Assembly (NCBI GenBank): GCA_002722105.1
Contig: PBKF01000022.1
Coordinates: 1 to 21,684, forward strand
Direction of reading: 5' to 3'
DNA from: Fidelibacterota bacterium
GTDB lineage: Bacteria > Marinisomatota > Marinisomatia > Marinisomatales > UBA1611
Length of the DNA stretch: 21,684 nt
Shown here in pieces: positions 8,620-16,913 of the stretch. The notes under the pieces are model-generated. The model was not told where the DNA came from. It ran no database searches and saw nothing but the letters and a program-made list of their open reading frames with translations. Made by a program: the position numbers and the translations under genes. Position 1 is the first letter of the stretch. The number at the start of each line of letters is the position of its first letter.

Positions 8620-9033
8620 CTATTCTTCTTCTGGTGAACCGTAACCGCTAAATCTACCATTATCCGCATCGTAGACTACAACCTTCCCTGCACCACCAGA
8701 CATTTCTTCAGTACTTGTAGCAGTAATCCTACCTCCTTGATCACTGAGTGCGATATCAAATGACCATTTTAGTTTGGTGGAGCGTTCTACGTCAAGTTTC
8801 CCGGCTCTTTCTAGCTGATCAATTTCTGATGGCCATTCGCCCTTCTCTTGATAATACATTTTGGAAGCATTACTAACATTAGACATCACTGTTCTTGCTT
8901 CGGATGCGTAACCACTACTTACTAAATCAAAATAAGTTGGTAGCGCGATTACCGCCAGAATAGCAACAATTACAACAACAACCATTATCTCAATCATCGT
9001 GAAGCCTGATTGTATTTTCTTTTTAAGGTTCAT
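8620..9033 (-). CDS. pilA: Type IV major pilin (prepilin)
   Basis: A 137-residue prepilin. I place the start at 9033 and not at the upstream ATG at 9096, because an AGGAG site sits about 10 bases before it and it gives a normal short leader, MNLKKKIQSG. Cleavage after that Gly leaves FTMIEIMVVVVIVAILAVIALP, the classic type IVa helix with Phe +1 and Glu +5. The globular part is small, contains no cysteine (so no disulfide-closed D-region) and ends in Gly/Ser/Glu-rich GSPEEE. It is the first gene of the operon, so it is likely the most highly expressed and the main fibre subunit. A GspG-like major pseudopilin is the alternative, but PilT next door indicates a retractable pilus. Confidence 0.88.
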   Translation of the reverse strand: MNLKKKIQSGFTMIEIMVVVVIVAILAVIALPTYFDLVSSGYASEARTVMSNVSNASKMYYQEKGEWPSEIDQLERAGKLDVERSTKLKWSFDIALSDQGGRITATSTEEMSGGAGKVVVYDADNGRFSGYGSPEEE

Positions 9034-9043
9034 TGTTTCCCAT

Positions 9044-9048
9044 CTCCT
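9044..9048 (-). promoter_or_regulatory. Shine-Dalgarno site of the pilin gene
   Basis: AGGAG on the minus strand, about 10 bases before the ATG at 9033. It decides the pilin start: the alternative ATG at 9096 would add a 21-residue extension ahead of the prepilin leader and has no such site. Confidence 0.7.
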
Positions 9049-9096
9049 TTTTATCATTATTTTTTTGAAAATTAGGTGTAAAGACAGACCTCCCAC

Positions 9097-9108
9097 ATAG
9101 GATCCTAT
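9097..9108. promoter_or_regulatory. 12-bp perfect palindrome upstream of pilus operon
   Basis: ATAGGATCCTAT is a perfect palindrome located 64-75 bases before the pilin start, in the only gap that can hold the operon promoter. It could be a regulator half-site pair overlapping the promoter, or chance. I could not recognise a convincing -35/-10 pair here. Confidence 0.25.
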
Positions 9109-9131
9109 TGCCCTAACTCAACTTGAAAACG

Positions 9132-9159
9132 AAAAAAAGTGTGATTTCACTCACACTTT
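9132..9159 (-). terminator. Intrinsic terminator after the M6 protease gene
   Basis: On the minus strand a perfect 9-bp stem (AAAGTGTGA / TCACACTTT) with a 6-base loop is followed at once by a T run, starting 7 bases after the protease stop codon. It fits a Rho-independent terminator that ends the T9SS-cargo transcript and isolates the pilus operon downstream, which must then have its own promoter in 9034-9131. Confidence 0.85.
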
Positions 9160-9166
9160 AGACAGA

Positions 9167-12100
9167 TTATTTTAGATAGAGAACTTTTTTAGTTTGACTG
9201 AAAGAGTGGGTGGTAAGCCTTACAAAATAAATTCCAGTCGGAGCAGGTAAGCCATTTTCATCAGTTGCATCCCATTTTATGGAATATTTCCCCTGGTCAA
9301 GGTATCCCTGTTGCAGAATCCGAATCATTCTGCCATTTAAATCATAAACTTTCAGATTCACAAAATCAAATTCAGCAATATCAAATGAAATAGATGTTAT
9401 TGGATTAAATGGATTTGGTATTGGGTTATTTAACCTGTATTTGGTGGGGAGAGAGTTATTTGAACTAATATCCAACAAATTATCTAATTGATAGACAACA
9501 CCATTGAATTCAATTTCTTCAAAATCGTATAGATGATCAGTCCCATCTCTTCCAGGAACTAGATCTACAATTTGGAAAGATGAATCTCCGGTTATCTCAG
9601 GTGGTAAAATCGCATAATAGGGGTAATCACCTTGAAAAATTGCACGATCATTTCCATCACCTCCATGCAAAATATCTTCACCATCATAACCGATAAATTG
9701 ATTATCACCATCATTACCTACTATTGCATTGGAAAAGCTATTTCCATAAAAGTTAATAGATGGTTCACCAGAAACTTTGAAATTTTTAAGATACTGGGAT
9801 CGGTATGTATAGTCCAGACCAATCTGCTTTTCTAAATAAAAATCTGAACTAAATCCATCAGGTAAAACCGCTGTATATTCCCAAGCTTCACCAAAAAAAC
9901 CGTTTATTATTGCATACAATGATGGATCACCAGCTTCCATCGCTTCCCTAGTTATAAAAGCATATTCGTTATCACCACAGTAGCCATTACCATTTGGATC
10001 ATGTGACCAAATACCAAAATAACATTCAAGCCCCATTGCTAGATATTCTTCATCATAATCTTCTACAGGAAGGTCATTTAATGGGTTGTAAATATCATTA
10101 TTCATTGCATTTTCCATGGCAGATTCTAAAGCGACTTGCATAGCAGGTAGGGCAAGCTGAATGCCAAAGCCATGGACAAAGTGTAAAACTTCTTCAAAAG
10201 TAGCATCACGCTCTGAACTATTCATGTATTGCGGTGTCCCTTCAGGAAAAACCTCAAAAGCCAATAGGTCTTGGCCATTTACCCCTGCATCAATTAACGC
10301 CCACAGATCTGGGTTTTCATATTCATCTTCATCGTTGAGTAAAAACATAATCGCATTACTGACGGCAATAGCGTCAGCAATATTAGACTTATCACTCCCC
10401 CAATCACTGCCAGGAATATTAGTAAGATAAGATTCTAGTACTTTTCGAGCGTGCAGGATTTGAGCATCCGTAAACTCATCCTGGATAAGGAATTGAATTA
10501 AGTCGCCATTTGGCGCAACAATGTGAGTATACCTGGAAGCAACAGCTGTGAATAATGGATCCACATCATCTGGAAGGTTCACAATGCCATTTTCAGATGA
10601 AGAAATATTAATATTAGGTAATGTTGGAGTTGCATTATCACCTGTCACATATAAGTTCACATCTATAGAAGCGGGTTCAACATTATAAGCAGAAACATTG
10701 ATTTTCGCAGAATACAGACCTTCTTCTAAACCGCTTGTAACTGCCTGAACATAAATCTCTGTTGATTCTCCACCAAAAAGGACACCAGATAAATTGCCAG
10801 AGCTTGAAGATAAGATCATCCACGGAACATCTTCGTCCGAAACATCTGCCTTCCAGGTGTATCCACTAGAGATAAAAGCTTCATTAGCAGCGATTTGTGT
10901 TGCCATGGTGCCATCACTATTTTGAAATCCAATGGTACCTGAATTAACAACCCCATTCATTTCACGATAATTAGTGCAGAATGATCCATCGGCATAGAGT
11001 ACAATCTGAAAATCAAATTGGCCCCAATCATCTTGGTTCCAACGAACTATATCATTAAACCAAATAACTGCTCTGTCTTGATCTACATGATAAAATATAT
11101 CTCCTGCCGAATTTGTATTTCCATCATCATTATTGGGATTTAAATCATCCCAGAATCCAAATATTGCGGGACGGGGGGCACTTTGCGATGGTAGCTCACT
11201 ATTTAGCCATGCATTTTCATTCGCATTATCCCATCCTATCCAACCATTTGCATTTACGAGAACATAATTATAGGATTCACCATAAAACTCAAACTCAAAT
11301 GGCAATTCAATAGGGGCATCAGCAAAAAGATCATTGTGAGATAAATTAACCTGTAAAGCATTATCATCAATATCAACCCATTCGTATTCCATTCCTGGCT
11401 CTTGAGATGCTGAAGCCCAGTAATAATTCCCACCATCTGGGCCACCACTCGGATTTAAAAAAGGTAGATTTCCAGATTCATTTACCATGTATTCCAATTG
11501 AGATTCAGCTTCACCTCCATTTGTCAGGGTTACCGTCTGATTATCAAAATCTCCCACAGCTAAATTAAAGTTTATTTCTTCTGAATTGAGATCAATGATT
11601 GGCACACCGAAAGAGACTGTAAATGAAATAGTTTCTCCTGCACTGGTCACATTTAACAAATTTAATCCACCATCAGCACCGTTACCGTAATTATAGAGGT
11701 AGCAGGCTGGATCTGTCCCATCATTCAGTGCTGTATGAGCATAATCAGAGCTATAAGGAGCTGCACCAAAATTACCATTGTAAACAAGTGTCCCACCCGG
11801 CCTATATAAATAGACTTCATCAGGCGGTCCACTCGCGTTACCGTTACCTGCTAGTGTGTTAATTCTGTAAACGAGAAGACCATTACGATTTCCGGGAGTA
11901 TTGATTTCGTATATCCCTTCCTTTTTACGATATTCTAGCACATAATACTCAGTATCCGAATTTGGCGATGCAATTTTATAAATAGCGTTCTCCTGCTGCT
12001 GAAGGGGATTCAGTGTGTAGGTTCCGGTTTCAGTAATCTCTGGTAAATCAGGGAGCCAATCACCGTATTTCCATTTCATGAAAGCACCTGGATATTGCGG

Positions 12101-13141
12101 AGGATCAGTATTTGCTTCCATTACATCCCAACCGCCCACAGCTTGCGGAGCACCACCCCCATCATAGTGGTATAAATCAGGAGCACCCAAAACATGGAAA
12201 AATTCATGGCAAAGTACCCCAACATTGAAATACCAAGACTCTGATAACATAAATAAATAATCAGATACCTGCGCACCGTTTATCATCACTGTTTGGGTAT
12301 ATAAGGACCAGCGGTGTGGCCATAAAAGATCGGCCCAGTCACCGGGGCCTCCATAAATAACAAAAGAAATTGCATCCACATATCCATCATCATTTGCATC
12401 TATATCGTATAGAGGGGAAACTTGACCCGCAATTGAGTTCAAAGCATTTGCTAATAAAGTGTGTTCTCTCTGTGTCCTCTCTGTATTATTTTGGTAGCCA
12501 TTGGTATTATTCCCAGAATATGGCTCATAATAGTTCCTAGGATAAGGATCTTGATAGGATGCATTAAAATCACCAACAGTATGTGGAAAGTGAAATGTAT
12601 TTACCAACAAAGTATTGTAAGACACTTCCCAGTAATAATGTTTTAGGGATGGCTCATCATCATCAGTCTGAAAAACTACGTCATAATACGATCTTGGATT
12701 TGCAAATTCAGGATCATCAGAAAAGCGGATAAAAACATTGATCTGCGAAATCTCTCCGGAAGTGGGTGCATCTCTAGTACCGTGGTTGGATGAGCCACTA
12801 AAATAGAAATTTTTATTTCGTTCATATTCTTCAACAGAAATTGCCAGGCCAGGAGATAAGCCATATAATTCCGGGTCCCCATTTCCAACAATCAGCTCTG
12901 AAGAGACTAGGTTGCCATTCAAATCTTTACGAGCATAGTGGTAATATCCATCGGTCTCATTTAATAATATAGTATAGTCATTTTTATCATGAAGCCGCCT
13001 TCCAAATTGATCTCCTGTAACATAACAGTCAATTATTTCTCCATTGGGCTGGTAAATGGTTCTGGGAATATTATCAAACCATGTGGCAAAAATGAACGGA
13101 CATGATAGAAAGGTTATTAAATAACGTGCAATATGTTTCAT
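9167..13141 (-). CDS. Secreted M6-family metalloprotease with RTX-like repeats and T9SS sorting domain
   Basis: A 1324-residue multi-domain surface or secreted protease. Order: signal peptide (1-19); M6-type propeptide region (YQPNGEII...GDQFGRRL, about 30-60); M6 immune-inhibitor-A-like catalytic domain (about 125-440) with the zinc motif HEFFHVLGAPD (His312, Glu313, His316, Asp322); an Ig/BACON-like segment (about 515-560); a nidogen-like beta domain (about 580-770, around GFWDDLNP); another Ig-like segment to about 840; an unrecognised helical domain (about 870-1110); RTX-like Gly/Asp nonapeptides (about 1137-1165, GGDGNDRA); and a T9SS C-terminal sorting domain (about 1235-1324, NPIPNPFNP start, KKVLYLK end). 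There is no clear Shine-Dalgarno before the ATG. It lies 36 bases after the small T9SS cargo gene and is probably co-transcribed with it. Confidence 0.88.
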   Translation of the reverse strand: MKHIARYLITFLSCPFIFATWFDNIPRTIYQPNGEIIDCYVTGDQFGRRLHDKNDYTILLNETDGYYHYARKDLNGNLVSSELIVGNGDPELYGLSPGLAISVEEYERNKNFYFSGSSNHGTRDAPTSGEISQINVFIRFSDDPEFANPRSYYDVVFQTDDDEPSLKHYYWEVSYNTLLVNTFHFPHTVGDFNASYQDPYPRNYYEPYSGNNTNGYQNNTERTQREHTLLANALNSIAGQVSPLYDIDANDDGYVDAISFVIYGGPGDWADLLWPHRWSLYTQTVMINGAQVSDYLFMLSESWYFNVGVLCHEFFHVLGAPDLYHYDGGGAPQAVGGWDVMEANTDPPQYPGAFMKWKYGDWLPDLPEITETGTYTLNPLQQQENAIYKIASPNSDTEYYVLEYRKKEGIYEINTPGNRNGLLVYRINTLAGNGNASGPPDEVYLYRPGGTLVYNGNFGAAPYSSDYAHTALNDGTDPACYLYNYGNGADGGLNLLNVTSAGETISFTVSFGVPIIDLNSEEINFNLAVGDFDNQTVTLTNGGEAESQLEYMVNESGNLPFLNPSGGPDGGNYYWASASQEPGMEYEWVDIDDNALQVNLSHNDLFADAPIELPFEFEFYGESYNYVLVNANGWIGWDNANENAWLNSELPSQSAPRPAIFGFWDDLNPNNDDGNTNSAGDIFYHVDQDRAVIWFNDIVRWNQDDWGQFDFQIVLYADGSFCTNYREMNGVVNSGTIGFQNSDGTMATQIAANEAFISSGYTWKADVSDEDVPWMILSSSSGNLSGVLFGGESTEIYVQAVTSGLEEGLYSAKINVSAYNVEPASIDVNLYVTGDNATPTLPNINISSSENGIVNLPDDVDPLFTAVASRYTHIVAPNGDLIQFLIQDEFTDAQILHARKVLESYLTNIPGSDWGSDKSNIADAIAVSNAIMFLLNDEDEYENPDLWALIDAGVNGQDLLAFEVFPEGTPQYMNSSERDATFEEVLHFVHGFGIQLALPAMQVALESAMENAMNNDIYNPLNDLPVEDYDEEYLAMGLECYFGIWSHDPNGNGYCGDNEYAFITREAMEAGDPSLYAIINGFFGEAWEYTAVLPDGFSSDFYLEKQIGLDYTYRSQYLKNFKVSGEPSINFYGNSFSNAIVGNDGDNQFIGYDGEDILHGGDGNDRAIFQGDYPYYAILPPEITGDSSFQIVDLVPGRDGTDHLYDFEEIEFNGVVYQLDNLLDISSNNSLPTKYRLNNPIPNPFNPITSISFDIAEFDFVNLKVYDLNGRMIRILQQGYLDQGKYSIKWDATDENGLPAPTGIYFVRLTTHSFSQTKKVLYLK

Positions 13142-13177
13142 GGGTTTAATTAATTATTATACAGACAGAATGGATAC

Positions 13178-13927
13178 TTACTTCAGAAGCACCATTTTGT
13201 AGGACTTAGAGTAGTCATCAGTCAATAAACGATAAATATAGGTTCCTCCACTCAATTTGTCACCAAAATCATTTCGGCCTTCCCAGATGTAATGGACCTT
13301 TCCTGCTGGTAAAATACCCTGGTGAAGTGTCTTCACGGCTTCACCCTTGATATTGTAAATAATAAGGCTTCCTTGTGTAGTATTTTTTAATACTACCACA
13401 ATTGTTGTGGATGGGTTAAACGGATTTGGATAATTTTTATTAAGTGAAACTTTTGATGGAATGGTCTCATCCACAGTCAGGGTTGTCCTTGAAACAATAA
13501 TCTCATGATGGGTTTCAGAGTCTGGAGTGTGATACTCTGCTATAAAAGTATCATCATCCAAATGCACAAAATTATAAATGATTTCTTCAAAACCCACTGT
13601 TCCAATAGGCGTTATCCAACGTCTTAAGAATATCAATTCATTTGTTAACTTGTTTAAGCCAATATAATGATAGGCCCAACTCAGAGTATTGTCATAAATA
13701 AAGTCTGAAGTTGAAGTATAGATCAAGAAACCTTCTCGGTCACCGCCTTCTGAAATTTCAATAGAGATACTCTTATTTAGGTAAGATGCTATTGGGCTGT
13801 GTAGATTTTCAACACCATTCCAATTACCTATGAAATCTCCTAAAATTTGGGCATAGAGACTTCCACCCGCAGTAATGGATACTACGATTATCAGTAATTT
13901 TAATTTACTTAGGCTATTCATGGGCAT
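13178..13927 (-). CDS. Small secreted protein with T9SS C-terminal sorting domain
   Basis: A 249-residue protein with a signal peptide (1-26, ending SLYA before QILGD), a body of about 125 residues (29-152) rich in predicted strands, and a T9SS sorting domain (about 160-249) with NYPNPFNPSTTI and a KMVLLK end. The body starts GDFIGNWNGVE and alternates strands like a small lipocalin-like barrel, but I do not recognise a family. An in-frame ATG at 13921 is an alternative start; neither has a clear Shine-Dalgarno. It directly precedes the M6 protease gene by 36 bases, so it may be a ligand-binding or accessory partner of that protease. Function unknown. Confidence 0.75.
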   Translation of the reverse strand: MPMNSLSKLKLLIIVVSITAGGSLYAQILGDFIGNWNGVENLHSPIASYLNKSISIEISEGGDREGFLIYTSTSDFIYDNTLSWAYHYIGLNKLTNELIFLRRWITPIGTVGFEEIIYNFVHLDDDTFIAEYHTPDSETHHEIIVSRTTLTVDETIPSKVSLNKNYPNPFNPSTTIVVVLKNTTQGSLIIYNIKGEAVKTLHQGILPAGKVHYIWEGRNDFGDKLSGGTYIYRLLTDDYSKSYKMVLLK

Positions 13928-13983
13928 TATTTATTGAAGTAAAATATACATTCAATCCGACCACAAATAGAATAGTGTAAGAA

Positions 13984-14052
13984 GATTATTTGAGCTGTCT
14001 AATAATTGGTCTGTTGGTGACCCTTACATTTTAATATGCTTATCAAATAACC
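13984..14052. repeat. Long-range inverted repeat with nested hairpin in 184-bp intergenic gap
   Basis: GATTATTTGA (13984-13993) faces TCAAATAACC (14043-14052), a 9/10 inverted repeat, with an inner GGTC-7-base loop-GACC hairpin (14008-14022). It lies between the beta-helix gene and the small T9SS-cargo gene. It has no T run, so it is not a clear terminator; a leader structure or regulatory element is possible. The rest of the gap (13928-14111) is AT-rich with no gene. Confidence 0.3.
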
Positions 14053-14111
14053 TAGCGTTTGACTCTTAATTCATAAGTTATATATTAAAAAATAATTATT
14101 GATGATGATGA

Positions 14112-16793
14112 TTATTTTAGGTATAACATTTTGCGACTAAAAGTACCTTCAACTGTTTCTAAACTGTAAATATACATACCAGTTGTAACTATTGCTCCTG
14201 AAGAATTTTTCCCATCCCAGACAGTACTATAAATTTTCCCTTTAATACCACGATCTTCTAATAATATATTCACCAGTTGACCATTCAAATTAAATATTTT
14301 TAAAGAGAAAAATCCATCTTCTCCCAGAGTGAATTGAATAGTTGTCACAGGGTTAAAAGGATTCGGGAAATTTTGAATTAAATTAAATTTATTTGCGGTT
14401 ATTTCTTCCCTGATAGATACTGATGAACTGCAAACATCCGTAAATGCACCTATAATACCACCTGTATCAGAAGAAGTCCTACATACAGATATTTGATCCA
14501 GACCATAATCAAATACAGACTCATCGCAAAATCTCGGATTTTCATTTATTATACCATCACCAATATTTAATGTAAAGTTCTCATAATTCTCCAAGGCAGT
14601 CTCACCCCCATCAATATCTGAATATGAAATAGCAAGAGCTGTAAGCCCACTGGATTGAGATGAGTAAAATTGATCGCCTGAATTATCCCATAATATTGAA
14701 TTGACTATTTCAATAGCCGCACCATGGCAGGTCATTACGGAACCTGTTCCGGAAATGTTTCCTTCAAATGTTGTTTGATTTAATTCAATTGCTGCCTCAT
14801 GTGCTACAATACCAGCACCAAAATCGTATCCCAAATTCTGTTCAAAGGATGTCCACTTCACTTCTCCGGTTCCGCCAAATTGATACAGTCCGCCTCCTTC
14901 AATAAGTGCTTCATTATTTCTTAAACGACTGTTTAAGATAATCGGATCAGCATTTTCTGAATACATTCCAGCACCCCAATATGCAATATTATCTCTGATC
15001 AACATTTGATCAAATATGGGATTACCATCGGTAGTATATATTCCACCGCCAATATTCGATCCATTATTTTGAATTGTACATTGAATAAATTCTGCATTTG
15101 AAGCGGAAAGAAATACTCCACCTCCAATTTCAGCTGTATTATCTTCAACTACAATACCTATAAATGTAGGTGAACAATTTTCTACAACAATACCTCCTCC
15201 GTAAGGTACAGTTCCACCGCGAAATGAAATTCCCCGTATTACGGCATCATTATTTGAATCGCCTTCGAGAACAAAACAGGAGCCCCCCAGTGGACCCGGA
15301 ACAAAAGTTGTTTCTTCTACAAGTGCCAAATTATCTAATTCAAATGCCTGAGATTCTAAAATAATTGCTTTCGAATCAAAGTCAATATCATCATAATAAA
15401 TATTCGGAGTCAAACGAATTGTATCTCCGTCAGATGAAACATTGATCGCATGCTGTATCGTTGCAAACGGAGTTTCAAAACTTCCATCACTGGCATCACT
15501 CCCATTCATATCAACATACCAAACAGGCCCTAGGTTAACAGGACCACAAGCTGATTGAAAGCAGCCCATTAATGAACCATCTTCACCGCTAGTAAGACAT
15601 GGAGAATTTTCTCTTAAATAATAATTCCCTGATGCTGTATTACAAAAATAAGGATCTCCATCTATATTTCCATCTTCCCAGTTTATTTCACCATTTTCAT
15701 TTACAATAATTCCATCTTCACCATTCTCAAATAAACAGTAACTTACACTGATTTCTAAATCAGCACCTGTGGAACGAAAATAAACTTGTGTTTCTTCGTT
15801 TCCCCATACGATTGAGTTATCTAAAAATACAATTGCCTCATCTCTCATATAAATTCCGCCACCGTAAGATGCTGCAGAATTGTTTGCAATCGTTGCGTGA
15901 GATAATTGAGTTTGTGAAGGGTTTCTGATATAAAGCCCTCCACCAGAACTAGATGAATTTCCTGCAACTAATAATGTGTCTATTATCGGACTGGATTCAT
16001 TAATATATAATCCGCCTCCTAGTCCGTCTGCTGTATTGTTATAAATATATAGATTGGTTGCGACTAGATTAGCATCGTCTTTTAATACGACTGCCCCGCC
16101 AGAATTATTAGCTGAATTTTCGTAAAATGATACATTTATCATAATTGGTGAATCATCACGTATGTAACATCCTGCACCAAAATCAGCAACATTTTCAGTA
16201 AAAACACAATCATAAAATTCTGGACTGGATCCGCTTCTGGAGTAGAAACCACCGCCAACATCATCAGTCTCATTTTCAATAAAAACACAATTATAAAATT
16301 TAGGTGAAGCATTATAACAGAAAGCACCACCGCCGCCGCCTTCATCACCCACATTTTCCTTTATGATGCAATCCTTTATTATAGGATCGCTATTTTCACA
16401 ATAAATACCTCCACCGTATGTATAATATGTCCCATTATTATCTGGATCTTCTAGATTGCCAATTCCATTTCTCAGGGTAAATCCCTGTAAAATAGAAGAA
16501 TTATTTTCATCAGAGTCAAATGTTACTACACTGCCACTTTCTTGCGCATCAATTATAGTAGCTTCGATCATCATGGAATCAGTATCTACTGCGAAATAAG
16601 ATGCAACTAGGATCTCTTTACCGTTAAAATTAATTCCTTCATTGTATATACCAGGTGCCACCAATATAGAGTCACCATCTGAAGCAGCATTAATCCCACT
16701 CTGAATAGTGGAATAATCATTGGGGACCAATATTATTTCAGCATTTAGTATTGAGTATAATGCAATAAAAGAAGCAAAGGATTTAAATTTCAT
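14112..16793 (-). CDS. Secreted tandem right-handed beta-helix protein with T9SS sorting domain
   Basis: An 893-residue protein with a signal peptide (1-18), two successive right-handed parallel beta-helices and a T9SS sorting domain (about 797-893, FPNPFNPVTTI to KMLYLK). Each helix opens with the same cap: YSTIQSGINAASDGDSILVAPGIY (29-50, here split around GINAASDGDS) and FATIQHAINVSSDGDTI (443-459). It continues through coils of roughly 20-25 residues marked by GGGIY/GGGLY plus SPII/NPIF turns, and ends with a Cys-containing segment (ACG near 415-417; VCSS near 777-780). Such folds occur in pectate-lyase-like enzymes, inverting polysaccharide lyases and passive adhesins; no catalytic set is evident, so adhesin or polysaccharide-binding roles are equally open. 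It lies 184 bases upstream of the small T9SS-cargo gene and diverges from pntAA. Confidence 0.82.
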   Translation of the reverse strand: MKFKSFASFIALYSILNAEIILVPNDYSTIQSGINAASDGDSILVAPGIYNEGINFNGKEILVASYFAVDTDSMMIEATIIDAQESGSVVTFDSDENNSSILQGFTLRNGIGNLEDPDNNGTYYTYGGGIYCENSDPIIKDCIIKENVGDEGGGGGAFCYNASPKFYNCVFIENETDDVGGGFYSRSGSSPEFYDCVFTENVADFGAGCYIRDDSPIMINVSFYENSANNSGGAVVLKDDANLVATNLYIYNNTADGLGGGLYINESSPIIDTLLVAGNSSSSGGGLYIRNPSQTQLSHATIANNSAASYGGGIYMRDEAIVFLDNSIVWGNEETQVYFRSTGADLEISVSYCLFENGEDGIIVNENGEINWEDGNIDGDPYFCNTASGNYYLRENSPCLTSGEDGSLMGCFQSACGPVNLGPVWYVDMNGSDASDGSFETPFATIQHAINVSSDGDTIRLTPNIYYDDIDFDSKAIILESQAFELDNLALVEETTFVPGPLGGSCFVLEGDSNNDAVIRGISFRGGTVPYGGGIVVENCSPTFIGIVVEDNTAEIGGGVFLSASNAEFIQCTIQNNGSNIGGGIYTTDGNPIFDQMLIRDNIAYWGAGMYSENADPIILNSRLRNNEALIEGGGLYQFGGTGEVKWTSFEQNLGYDFGAGIVAHEAAIELNQTTFEGNISGTGSVMTCHGAAIEIVNSILWDNSGDQFYSSQSSGLTALAISYSDIDGGETALENYENFTLNIGDGIINENPRFCDESVFDYGLDQISVCRTSSDTGGIIGAFTDVCSSSVSIREEITANKFNLIQNFPNPFNPVTTIQFTLGEDGFFSLKIFNLNGQLVNILLEDRGIKGKIYSTVWDGKNSSGAIVTTGMYIYSLETVEGTFSRKMLYLK

Positions 16794-16913
16794 TTTAACA
16801 ACTTTATGTGAAACAAAAATTAAGATATTTATTCAAGTATTTCAGGATGGATGTGGGAACTTCCGGTATTAATTTTATGCTGATTTTTACATGAACTAGT
16901 AAAGAAAACGTAT

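Noticed and set aside
9034..9096. Upstream in-frame ATG (9096) extending the pilin by 21 residues
   Set aside because: It lacks a Shine-Dalgarno site, and the ATG at 9033 has AGGAG about 10 bases ahead and gives a normal prepilin leader.
14100..14112. Four tandem GAT triplets next to the beta-helix stop codon
   Set aside because: Too short and outside a coding frame to be a meaningful repeat or phase-variation tract.
16794..16913. Riboswitch upstream of the pnt operon
   Set aside because: The 120-bp divergent gap shows no recognisable conserved riboswitch core; only short inverted pieces such as GGAA-C-TTCC.
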